Shown here: piece after piece, positions 43,314 through 52,694 of the stretch | Numbering within the stretch: the stretch's first letter is position 1 | Layout of the letters: every line of letters starts with the position of its first letter | NCBI GenBank assembly: GCA_026770025.1 | Contig: JAMXDE010000058.1 | Span: 186,001 to 250,000, forward strand | Direction of reading: 5' to 3' | Source of the DNA: Craspedostauros australis | Lineage: Eukaryota; Bacillariophyta; Bacillariophyceae; Mastogloiales; Achnanthaceae | DNA length: 64,000 bases | Program-made: the position numbers and the translations under genes | Notes under the pieces: model-generated | The model's database searches: none | What the model saw: the letters and a program-made list of their open reading frames with translations, nothing else | What the model was told of the DNA's origin: nothing

Positions 43314-46300
43314 CTACTTGTGCTCGTAGGAGAAGTTGATGACCCTGTTGATGCCGCGTGGCATGTCATCGCGGAGCTCTTTACGCCATCCTCCGTTCAC
43401 CATGGAGGCCAGGAACCGGGTCATGAACTCATCGGCGCGCGATCGTCTCTGATCGAAGCGGAACAGGTTGATCGTAATGTGGTTCTCACCGTCGAAAACA
43501 GCCACCGCGTTGCCCTCCTTGAAGCGCACGACCTCGACCATTCCCTTGCCAATCTTATCGTAGCTCTTCGCTGATTCGATCTTGGCGTTTGTGGACTCCA
43601 GAGTGGCGGCCATGATGGAGTCTAAGTTGGGGCTCACTCCGTCGGCCCCGCGGCGACTTTGGTCTCGGGTGAACTGGAAGACAGTCTGGCGACCGAAGGC
43701 GACCTGCTTCTTGTACTGTTCGATCTCGGCGCTCAGATCGTAGTCGCTCTGCTTGAATTCGATCGGACTGAAATCGTGAGTGTACATCAATCCACCGCCT
43801 TCGATGTAGGTGGGGAAGACGGCGAGCCTGTCGCTGTACTTGTCAGCGATGGCATCTTCGATGCTGCGAATGCGTGGGAAGGTATCCTCCACGTCCACGC
43901 TCACAACGTGGACGGCGGCGCCGGGGTCCTGGCGTTGTGCCGCCACTGGCTTCACGATCAACTCAGACACGATGAGCGGATCTATCTCCAGGACGCGGTG
44001 GATCTCACGGACGACCTCTCTCCTCCAGGCATCCTTCGATGTGTCGCGTTGGAACGAAGCGAAGTACTGGATGGTGGTGTCCTGGAAGATGTTGCGTCGG
44101 AAGGTGAAGAAGCTGGAGAACGCTCGGGCCATGCCGTACGGGGCGTCGGCATCGAAGATTGCACCGCCAATTATGCTGCGAGTCTCAATCACCACCTTCT
44201 TGATCTGCTGCTCCAGCTCTGCGCGGCATTCGTGCAGGGCATTGATTCTGGCAGCTTTGTCCGTTTCTTGCTTCTCGTAGCGAACGAACTCCATATCCTT
44301 GATGTTCTCACATGCGTGCAAGGTCACCACGTGGGCAAGGCGAGAGTGTTCCTGCAGGGTAGCAGAGGCTTCGCATGGCTTGTCCTCGGTGTCGCAGAAC
44401 ACGAGCACGGTGGAGCTCTCGTTCGCCAGGTTGTCGACGATGGCATCCAACGTGGTCTTGACGAATTCGGCATCGACGATGTCCTCGAGCTCGATTGGAG
44501 GCTGGTCAGTGACGGTGCTGGCCGGCGATTCGGCCGCCCTTGCCTTCTTCAGAGCCTCCACATTTTCATTCACGTGGCCGTCGCAGTTGCGAGTGTGCTT
44601 GGTGAGATCGGGCCCGATCAGCTCGCTGTCCTCCTCATACGAGTCGTTGCCATACATGCCGGACGCCACCACGCGGAACGATGATGCCGATCCCTTCTTC
44701 ACGTCGTTGCCACTGCCCAAGGCCTTGACCAAGGCCTCGCGAGTGTCCTCCAGCTTTTCGAAGCGACCCCAGCTGTGGATGTCCAACGCAACGTAGTTGT
44801 GCTTCGGCCATCGACGGGCCACGACGTAGGCCTCTGCTGTCATGACGACCACATCGAATCCATCCTCGGTGTTATCCTCGGAGATGATGGATGTGTATCC
44901 CAGCGCCTTCAGCGTCCTCATGATGACAGACTCCACGTCCTTCATCGGGATGGTGACATGCTCCACCTCGACGACCATGACGAGTCCTGCGCTCTTGCCC
45001 GAGCGCTCTTCATCGTCTTCTTCTTTCTGATGCTCGATACCAGCTCGAAGCTTCTCGCAAGACCCATCCTCGTTTGGATCGGTGTTCTTGTAATCACGCC
45101 ACAGGAAGTAGTCGTGAGGGTAGTCCTCGATCTCGGGGAGCAGCAGATTCTCCACACCATGATCGGTGAGGTCCTGGTGGAAGAAGTCGATATGGTTGCT
45201 GCCCATGATCATGGACTGATCGCAGATCATGGGGCAGTGGTAGAAGAGCACGTCGACAGCGTAGTCAAAAGACTTGGCCATCTGCGTGAAGTACGGTTCG
45301 TTCTTGACCATGATACCATCCGGCTTGACGAGGAGGGACATGGCGTTGAAGATGTCCAGGTGACGCGTGACGGTGAGGCTCGCTCCCGTTTCGGAGACGT
45401 CCACCATCACGTAATCGAAGGAGTTCATGTACTCCTTTGGCAAGAGGGTGAGGGACTTGGTGGCATCACCGAACCACCATTCCACACGATCGTCGTGGAA
45501 GTGCGGATCCGTGTGGAACCATTTGAAGGCATTGCGCACGACGGTCTGATCCAGCTCCAGCGCGACGACGAGCTCCAGATCGGGGTACTTGAGGAGTTCC
45601 TGGAGGATCATGGAGTCTCCGCCACCGATGAAGGCGGCCCTCTTGAGCTTCTTGAGATAGCGGGCACCGTAGTTGACGGCGTACTCGTGGTAGTGCGGGC
45701 GGTAGCTGTCGCAGATCTGGACCTCCTCATCGAGCTTCATGCAGATGTCGGTCTCCTGCTCCATGTCCTCCTGTGTGAGCTTGGCGTCGTGGGGCTTGCC
45801 CTCCGGGAAGCGCTTGAAATACCAGATCTTCTGATACTCGGTCTGGATGAAGTCCATGGTGGTGTGTCCCCTGGAGAAGTCGAGGAGTTGCTGGATGTTG
45901 CAGGAGAAGTCACGGCCGTAGGGCATGTCCGGCTCTTCGTAAAGGACGTGGTAGAGCTCGTTTCGCATGCAGGTGGCGTTGACCTCCTGCGAGCAGGGGT
46001 ACTGGGCGATGGGCTTGTTATCGAGGTCTTCATCCTCATCCGCCGCGTCCTCGTGGTACTCGAACTCGGCGTCATAGAAGACGTGGCTCATGACGAAGAT
46101 GCAGGTCTCGACGTACTTCATGACGGAGTCCCATTCGTGCTGGGGCACGAGGTCGGTGCGGTTGCGGGCGAAGGCCCAATCCTCGGCGCCCTTCTGCAGC
46201 TCGTCGCTGTAGAGACGTCCCAAACGGCGCAGGTACCACGAGGTGAGGTGGTGGGTCATGTAGCTGTCCTCACCCCTGTCCCACTCGACGACACCCAGCA

Positions 46301-47530
46301 GCTTCTTGTCCAGGGGGTTACGCTCGATAGACTCATCGAGCTGATCCTCTGAGGTGACGAGATGGACGGAGGTCATCTCCATGGTGAAAGACATGCGCTG
46401 ATTCGCGAAGTGATCAAAGTAGATATGCCATGTTTGGGGGAAGTCTTCGATGAAACCGAAGTCTCTCAACATTTCTGTTGTCGGGCGGAGCGGGCGCAGT
46501 TAGAGCGGAGATGAGCGCATGGTGGGAAACGGTTAGCTGATGATGGCGTATGGGACCAAAACCAATGGAGTAGGCGTAGAGTCGAGTACGCGTAGAGTGC
46601 AATTATCCATACATGCAATCAACGAGATGATGGCAACGGCAACGGCAAACACATAATTGACGACATTTTCGAGAAGCGCTCTGGGAACGTACCTGGTGCC
46701 CCGTGACGCTCGTCTCGATCGCAGCTCGGACAAGAGGAGTAGTCGACCGTGATCTGGTGACCCTTCTCGATGTCGTAGGCCGCCTTGAGCTCGTAGTAAT
46801 CATTGTGGTAGACCCTGCCACCGACGTTGTCGACTTCGGAGGCGTGGTTGTAGAAATCGTAGATGGGAACGAGGGTGTGAACGTCGGCGCGTGTCATGGT
46901 CATGACGACGGCGTGCAGCTCCTCCTCGCTGGTGCCGCCGCCGCAGTCCTCGACCCAATCGTCGTCGATCCAGGCCGTCGGTTCCTGCGGTGGCATGTAG
47001 GTGAAGTGGGTGGGCCCAGCCACGGCCGCTTGGAAGAGGTCCTTTCCAGCGTCACTGAATTCGCTGGGCAGCATGGGCGGATGCGGCGCGCTTCGGAGGA
47101 AGCTGGTGAATGGGGCGTACGCTGAGTTGTCGCCGAGACGCATCTCCGCGAGGAGCTTGCGGATTGTGCTGCAGTACAAGACGCCCCTGGTGTTCCTTCC
47201 TTCTCTCGTCTTGTTGATCTCGTTGGGATCGGGCGTGATGAGGACCTCCCATGGGATTCTGGCCAGGACCTCGCCCTTCTTGATGTCGTCCGCGGCGAAG
47301 ACGCCGATGCCGATCTCTTCGGAGGAGTGGAAGGCAGTCTCGGGTGCGTACATGATCTTCTGCTTGGAGCTGAAGAAGCCGATGTCGAAGGTCTGCACCC
47401 AATCGATCACCTCCTGCGCCTGCTTGAGACGGAGATCGTTCTCGTCAGCGATGTAGCTGGCCTTTGCGGATCCGCCGCAGCAGCCCAGGAGCGCGATGCT
47501 GGCGAGCAACGCTGTGGATGGGAGCTTCAT
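43314..47530 (-). CDS. secreted SET / aminopropyltransferase / AdoMetDC-like fusion protein B (2 exons)
   Basis: Exons are 47530-46693 and 46474-43314; the 218-nt intron (GTACGT/ACAG, phase 1) sits at the same place as in gene A (GAP-EMLRDFGFIED), giving 1332 residues. A clean signal peptide opens the protein (MKLPSTALLASIALLGCCGG). The SET domain has IGIGVFAADDIKKGEVLARI, VPIYDFYNHASE and KGHQITVDY. The aminopropyltransferase-like domain has TEYQKIWYF, LDEEVQ, YHE (541), IGGGD (562-566) and VDVSET (638-643). The AdoMetDC-like domain (about 775-870) reads EAYVVARRWPK where active enzymes have ESH-x-SIHTWPE, and HSWG where they have FTCG, so both the pyruvoyl-forming serine and the catalytic cysteine are absent. 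The C-terminal 440 residues align with gene A up to the shared ending NFS-x-EHK. It probably acts in the secretory pathway. Confidence 0.9.
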
Positions 47531-48931
47531 CTTTGTCCACGGCCGCTCACTCGGGTCGGATTGTTATGATGATGATGTGATGTGATGTACTGCTCGTAGT
47601 ACTCTAATGCACGATATCTCGGAATTGGAGCTCAGTTGGGCTGAAAGAAGCTGGTCTCTCTCTCTCTCCCTCTTTCTGTGCTACTCGTAGGGACTATTGA
47701 TGGGCCAGTTGATGGGCCAGTTGATGGAAAGTGACAATGATGTTCCACAGTCACCTTCTGACGTTTGTGGTAAGAGCAAGTGGCTTGCTGCTCGTTTCGT
47801 TCTCTTTGCCTCTTTCTCAGAAGTTTGTGCTGCGTTGTGTTTGTGAGTGAAGTGGAGCAGCGTGAAGTGATTCGCAGTCGCAATTCTTTCCGAGCAGAGC
47901 AAGGGAGCACTTTACAGCACCTTGTGGAGAGTCTGTCTGACTGGGTTCTCATGAACACAGGATGGCTCGCACTCTGTGATAGTATGGTACCAGAGGCAGT
48001 GCGCTTTGCTCAGCAGCACAACCCAAGTCCACTTGAGGTGGATCCGCGCACTGACAAATCTTCCCGCACCTTCCTGTTATCTTTGGCACCATCTCCTCTG
48101 CTCTGCGCTCTCTGTGCCGTTCTGCTCTCTGCCTTGCTCCCATGTTCACTTCACTTGTGTGCAGCGCCCACCTTCACTGGTGTTGGCAGCAAGTCGGTGT
48201 TCCGTTCTGGATCTCGGTATGATTCGAGTTCCATGAAAGAAGATTGGTGCGTTGCGTGCAGATCTAAATAGGTGACACTCGCAAGGTGCGCCGCGCAGGC
48301 GCGCCCAACGGCTACAAAGATCTGTGACGTGTGCAGACGCAAACACTAAATGGCCACGCCGCGGTTTTCTGTCTGCCCAGTCGTGACCGTTGAGAATAAC
48401 GCCCATGTGCAACAGACGCGTGTCGAAAACGGAACTATCACATTATCACATGCCCTCGCACTCCCGCTGTGATTCAAGGTACTCTATTTCGTAAGATTGT
48501 CATCTTGCGCGTGGTCGATTGCATGATCTGTTGTGGCAGTACAGTAGAGAGTATTACGGTAAAGCGCGCAGAGTTTCAATAGCTTTATCTTTTCGCATGA
48601 TGCGGAGCAGTTTGAATGCAAATACCATTTCTCCTGCTGCTCTGCGTCAAGCTTCGTATCATCCATCATCCTTCTCTGCCTTTCCTGCCATCAGACGAAA
48701 ATGGAGCGTGCGAAGGCCGGAACACGCATGGTACATTGTGCGATGGTGACTCAACAATCGAGCCGGCATGCATACGTACGACTGATAACAGAGGTGCAGA
48801 GAAGCATGCCGCAGAGGAGTGACGCTCTCAAAGTTTGCTGCTCTACCAAAAATAGGTTCACAGGCGACAGCCCCATGCCCCCACCGACCTGTTCCACATG
48901 AAGCGCCCCTGCCACTTGCTGACCTCGCGCA
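47531..48931. other. intergenic region upstream of fusion gene B
   Basis: 1.4 kb separating fusion gene B from the AKR stop. It contains a TGATGATGATGTGATGTGATG run just upstream of B and a 12-base GGGCCAGTTGAT direct repeat near 47702-47726. A 163-codon plus-strand frame (47780-48271) is Leu/Cys/Ser-rich and has no supporting feature. No gene is called. Confidence 0.4.
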
Positions 48932-50503
48932 TCAATTGAAATCCAACATGCGCATGGGATCTTTGCGCCAGCACAGCCGACGCGACAGGACCGGTGCCTT
49001 GTTCGCTGCCGCGTCTCCTTTGCCTGCTTGCTGCTTGCGTTGCTTGGCTTCCGCCATGCCGATGGCGGCATCGAGATCCCTCTGCAGCGCATCCATGGAA
49101 TCCTGCGACAATCGAAAATCGAACAACGCCGCATTCTCCAACATGCGCTGTGGTGTGACCGTCTTGGGAATGATGGCGCAGGAATTCTCCAGCGCCCATC
49201 GCAACAGTACCTGAGCCGGCGTTCGCTTCACCTGTTCTGCGAGATGTAACACGGGCGGGGCGTTGCAGAGCTTCGTGGTGACGTGCGCCGTTCTGGCAGA
49301 CGACAGACGCGGGTAGACCAGCTTCCAAAAGTTCTTGCCGGTGTCCTGTCCTCCCAATGACGCGTAGGCCTGCACGACGATGCCCTCCTTCTTGCAGTAG
49401 GCCAGAAGATCGTCCTGTCGGTACAGCGGATGCAGCTCGATCTGGTTGACGGCTGGCGGCCAGATGGTGGCGGTCTTCTTGAGCTCCTTGAGGTGCTCCA
49501 CCGTGAAGTTGGAAACGCCGATGGTTCGGAGCTTGCCCTCCTTGACGGCGTCTTCCATGGCGCGCCACGTTTCGCTGCGCTTCTTGGGCATATCTTGCTC
49601 TGCGGTGGTTGCGTAATGCCACGGTCCCTTCTCCTGCAGGACATCCTTCCTGCGCATTATCGTGGAGTAGGCCGGACCGGGCCAGTGGATGAGCCAGAGA
49701 TCGATGTGGTCGGTGTCGAGACGCTCGAGGCTGAGATTCAGGCATTCCTTGGTCTTGTCGTAGCCGTGATACTTCCTCCAGTGCTTGGACGTGAGGAAGA
49801 CCTCGTCCCTGCTGGCGATGATGCCCTCCTTGACGGCATCCTGGATGGCGAGACCCACCTGAACCTCCGTCGTCTCGCCGCCATAGATGAAGGCCGTGTC
49901 GATGGCGCGGTACCCGCAGCGCAGAGCCTCCAGTGTGCAGTGCCTGGACTTTTCCTTTCCCAGCTTGTAGGTCCCATACCCCAGCCATGGCAGGATGTTG
50001 CCGTTTCCGAGATCAGCGCCGTCCGTCGGTGACCTTGCATCCGTGCTGGCGGTCGCACGGAATGGCGTTGCCCGTTCCTTCTGTGGAGATTCAGATTCAG
50101 ACGGTAGCACTGATCCTGACGCTGACATTGACGCTGGCACTGACGCGTTGTCATCATCAGTCTGCGACTTCCTCTTCGCCTTTCTGGCATCATCCATGCT
50201 GTCTATCTTGTTCATGCCGCCCGTGTTGTCGGCGTCGTTTGAAGTGGAGGATCGGAGCCCGCGCTTTGTCATCGATGCACCATGAACGAACCGACCAGCT
50301 GCTGCTATTCGCGCCTGACCCAATTGCTGAGAGGAAGGAAGCAGAGCTGGAGCGAAAGCGCTGCCGAGACGAGCCGATGTTGCGACCTCGGCAGCAAAGA
50401 GGATCGGAAGCAGGAGGGGGCACCTTCGTCTTGCAACCACGATCATGTTCCACACATGTGCAGCAAGTTCATTGCGATATCCCTTCACCAATGAAGCAGC
50501 CAT
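48932..50503 (-). CDS. plastid-targeted aldo/keto reductase
   Basis: Single exon, 523 residues from the ATG at 50503. A second ATG at 50446 (MIVVARRRCPLLLPILFAAEV) gives a better placed signal peptide and may be the true start. The motif SARLGSAFAPALL fits the ASAFAP cleavage site of diatom plastid bipartite presequences. After about 165 residues of linker comes the AKR barrel: LPWLGYGTYKLG, the tetrad in AIDTAFIYGGE (Asp, Tyr), LTSKHW (Lys) and LIHWPG (His), then GKLRTIGVSNFTVEHL, AVNQIELHPLYRQ and cofactor residues near AIIPKTVTPQRMLEN. It would reduce carbonyls to alcohols with NADPH, plausibly detoxifying reactive carbonyls in the plastid. Two small insertions sit between LIHWPG and the TIGVSNF segment and near the cofactor loop. 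Head-to-head with the LRR gene. Confidence 0.93.
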   Translation of the reverse strand: MAASLVKGYRNELAAHVWNMIVVARRRCPLLLPILFAAEVATSARLGSAFAPALLPSSQQLGQARIAAAGRFVHGASMTKRGLRSSTSNDADNTGGMNKIDSMDDARKAKRKSQTDDDNASVPASMSASGSVLPSESESPQKERATPFRATASTDARSPTDGADLGNGNILPWLGYGTYKLGKEKSRHCTLEALRCGYRAIDTAFIYGGETTEVQVGLAIQDAVKEGIIASRDEVFLTSKHWRKYHGYDKTKECLNLSLERLDTDHIDLWLIHWPGPAYSTIMRRKDVLQEKGPWHYATTAEQDMPKKRSETWRAMEDAVKEGKLRTIGVSNFTVEHLKELKKTATIWPPAVNQIELHPLYRQDDLLAYCKKEGIVVQAYASLGGQDTGKNFWKLVYPRLSSARTAHVTTKLCNAPPVLHLAEQVKRTPAQVLLRWALENSCAIIPKTVTPQRMLENAALFDFRLSQDSMDALQRDLDAAIGMAEAKQRKQQAGKGDAAANKAPVLSRRLCWRKDPMRMLDFN

Positions 50504-51042
50504 TCATCAACACAGAAGACGTCAACACAGAAGACGTCAACACATCATGAAAAGCTGTCCACGACGATGGATGGCAACGAATGGCGGTTGGTGGATTTGG
50601 ATCTTCCATTCACGATTCCAAGACAAGCTAGCTGATTTCGCCGCCAAATACAACTGGAAATGTACACGATAAATTGCGTTCAATTCGTTACCATACCAGT
50701 ACCGTTTTTGGCATCCAGATCCGAGAACTTTGACATTCCATTTCGAGCTATTCTTCATACCAGACGACTCATACGAATAATGACGAGCTTTCGCGCCAAA
50801 ATTTGAATGGCATTGCCTCTCACCAACAAAAAGGAAGAACAACAACAACCAAGTGCTGCGACACGCACAAGAAAAACACACGAAAGACAAACAGAGAGAG
50901 AGCAAGAAACAACAGCGAACCATTGATCCATTCAGACAGACATCAACCACGATAACCCCACCGCTACCACATCCAGTACCACCACCAACAAGAACCAACC
51001 AACCAAGCAAGAAGGCAAGTGTGAATAAGATTGACCGCGAGG
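50504..51042. other. divergent promoter region between AKR and the LRR gene
   Basis: 540 bases between two head-to-head ATGs. Two copies of a 12-base AACACAGAAGAC GTC unit lie near 50510-50540 next to the AKR start. The LRR side is CA-rich and purine-poor near 50930-51000, typical of a leader. No gene is supported. Confidence 0.5.
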
Positions 51043-52044
51043 ATGTTCGTGAAGAAGGACCTGCGCAAGGTCCCGCGCATCATGCGGGAAGCCACGGGCG
51101 AAGATGCCAACGATGGAAGCAAGAAGCGCGCGAAACTGGCGCAGCAACCCGATCAGCAGCCGCTGGTGGATCTAAAGCTGGCAAGACGGCAGAATGAGTT
51201 CCAAGGGCGGTTGGATCTGCTGTGCCGGCCGCAGTACGTGTGCAAATGGAGGCAGCTGCAGTCGCTGAGCCTGTACGACTGCGGCTTGAAGGATCTGACG
51301 GGCGTGGCCATGCTGGCGAAGGCGCCGCAGTTGCGCAGCCTCGATTTGGGGAGGAATCCCTTGACGTCGCTGCCGGACGAGATGGGGGAGCTGCGAGGGT
51401 CGCTGCAGGTCCTGTGGTTGGACGATTGCCGGGTGGAGGGGTCCATGCCGAGCTGCATCCTGGAGCTGACGAGACTGACGGAGCTGCGCATCTCCAACAA
51501 CCGGCTGACGCATGTGCCCTCGGGGATAGCCAAGTTGGAGAATCTGGAGGTCCTTGCGTTGGACAGCAACGAGCTCACGACGCTGCCGACGCAGTTCCAG
51601 GACATGGCCACGCTGCGGGTGCTGTCGCTGCGGCAGAATCAGTTCGAAGCGCTGCCGCAGGGCGTGCCGAGCGCTGGCATGAAGTCGCTGCAGCAGCTCC
51701 ACCTCTCGTCCAATCGTCTCACTGCTCTGCCTTCCACCATCGTGCAATGTCCGTCTCTGCAGCAGATCGTAGCCAACGGGAACATCATCGACTCGCTGCC
51801 GGATGCTCTGTGCGTGGGAAGCGACGGCGCCGACAAGCCGCCAATGCCCAACCTCAAGCAACTGACCCTCTGTCACAATCGCATCCGCAAGCTGCCGGAT
51901 GGCTTCAGCGCACGATTTGGGGACATCGATGCGGCCACCGGCATTTGCAAGTCGGGCGATTGCACTGTGGATCTTCAGTACAACCCCATCACCGAGGCAG
52001 ACGACCAAGAACATGACGCAACGACCGACACGCCAAAGCAGTGA
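51043..52044 (+). CDS. leucine-rich-repeat protein
   Basis: 333 residues, single exon, starting at the ATG of MFVKKDLRKVPRIM. After a basic N-terminus of about 60 residues, eight or nine LRRs of about 23 residues follow, including LQSLSLYDCGLKDL, LRSLDLGRNPLTSLP, LQVLWLDDCRVEGSMP, LTELRISNNRLTHVP, LEVLALDSNELTTLP, LRVLSLRQNQFEALP, LQQLHLSSNRLTALP and LKQLTLCHNRIRKLP. The L-x2-LP endings match the Ras-group (Shoc2/PIRL-like) LRR class, which usually serves as an intracellular protein-binding scaffold. There is no signal peptide, TM or kinase domain. The short tail is acidic. Partner and pathway cannot be told from the sequence. Confidence 0.9.
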   Translation: MFVKKDLRKVPRIMREATGEDANDGSKKRAKLAQQPDQQPLVDLKLARRQNEFQGRLDLLCRPQYVCKWRQLQSLSLYDCGLKDLTGVAMLAKAPQLRSLDLGRNPLTSLPDEMGELRGSLQVLWLDDCRVEGSMPSCILELTRLTELRISNNRLTHVPSGIAKLENLEVLALDSNELTTLPTQFQDMATLRVLSLRQNQFEALPQGVPSAGMKSLQQLHLSSNRLTALPSTIVQCPSLQQIVANGNIIDSLPDALCVGSDGADKPPMPNLKQLTLCHNRIRKLPDGFSARFGDIDAATGICKSGDCTVDLQYNPITEADDQEHDATTDTPKQ

Positions 52045-52694
52045 TCCTGCCTTTGCAGGCGTTCGAACACTCGTAAGTTCTACTCGAATGCTGTATGGAG
52101 TGGGACCAGGCGTGCTCGTATGGTACATTGGCGTACCTCATATAGTACGAGTGCTTGTGGTAGTTGTGTGGCGCAACGGTGCATGGTATAATGTTTATAC
52201 AATCAAAATCTCAAACCATCAAATAAATTTCATTTCCTTTCCATTTCTGTTGCATTTGCTTTGCATTCACAGTTGACTCATCAATCGATTGGTCTCTTCG
52301 ATGTGCCAATAATACTCGTGAGTTGAGTCCCCCTGCCGCTTTACGAGGATAGTACTCTCCTTGGTTGTGCCGTGGCGTGCTGTGCCGTGCTGTCAGCTGT
52401 CGTGGTGCATAAGTAGATGTACGATCATTGTGCAATTACATGGACAATCCGCACTCGCGGTTGATCTTCACCAAGAATGAAAGCAAGTGCTCACAACTCC
52501 ACATTGCATCATCATAACAATGCATTGCATCACATAATCGTGCAACCACAGCAGAGTAACAGCACTGCTGCACCTGAACAGCATCAGCATCAACATCAGC
52601 ATCAGCACATGCTTGTGCTTCCATTGCGAAACATCGAGCGACTGCACCCTTCACCCCTTCTTGCTCATCGCGCGCCTCGGATTCATCGACAGCC
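52045..52694. other. intergenic region between the LRR and Gln-rich genes
   Basis: 650 bases between two plus-strand genes. It has an AT-rich patch near 52190-52235 and a CATCAGCATCAACATCAGCATCAGCAC tract near 52580-52608 that lies in the probable leader of the next gene. No gene is supported. Confidence 0.45.

Noticed and set aside
44775-46352. 525-codon plus-strand frame opposite fusion gene B (and a 369-codon one at 39373-40482 opposite A)
   Set aside because: Both mirror the aminopropyltransferase-like region and contain only Val/His/Leu-rich antisense composition.
47780-48271. 163-codon plus-strand frame between fusion B and the AKR gene
   Set aside because: Leu/Cys/Ser-rich, no signal or motif that holds up, and no codon bias like the neighbours.
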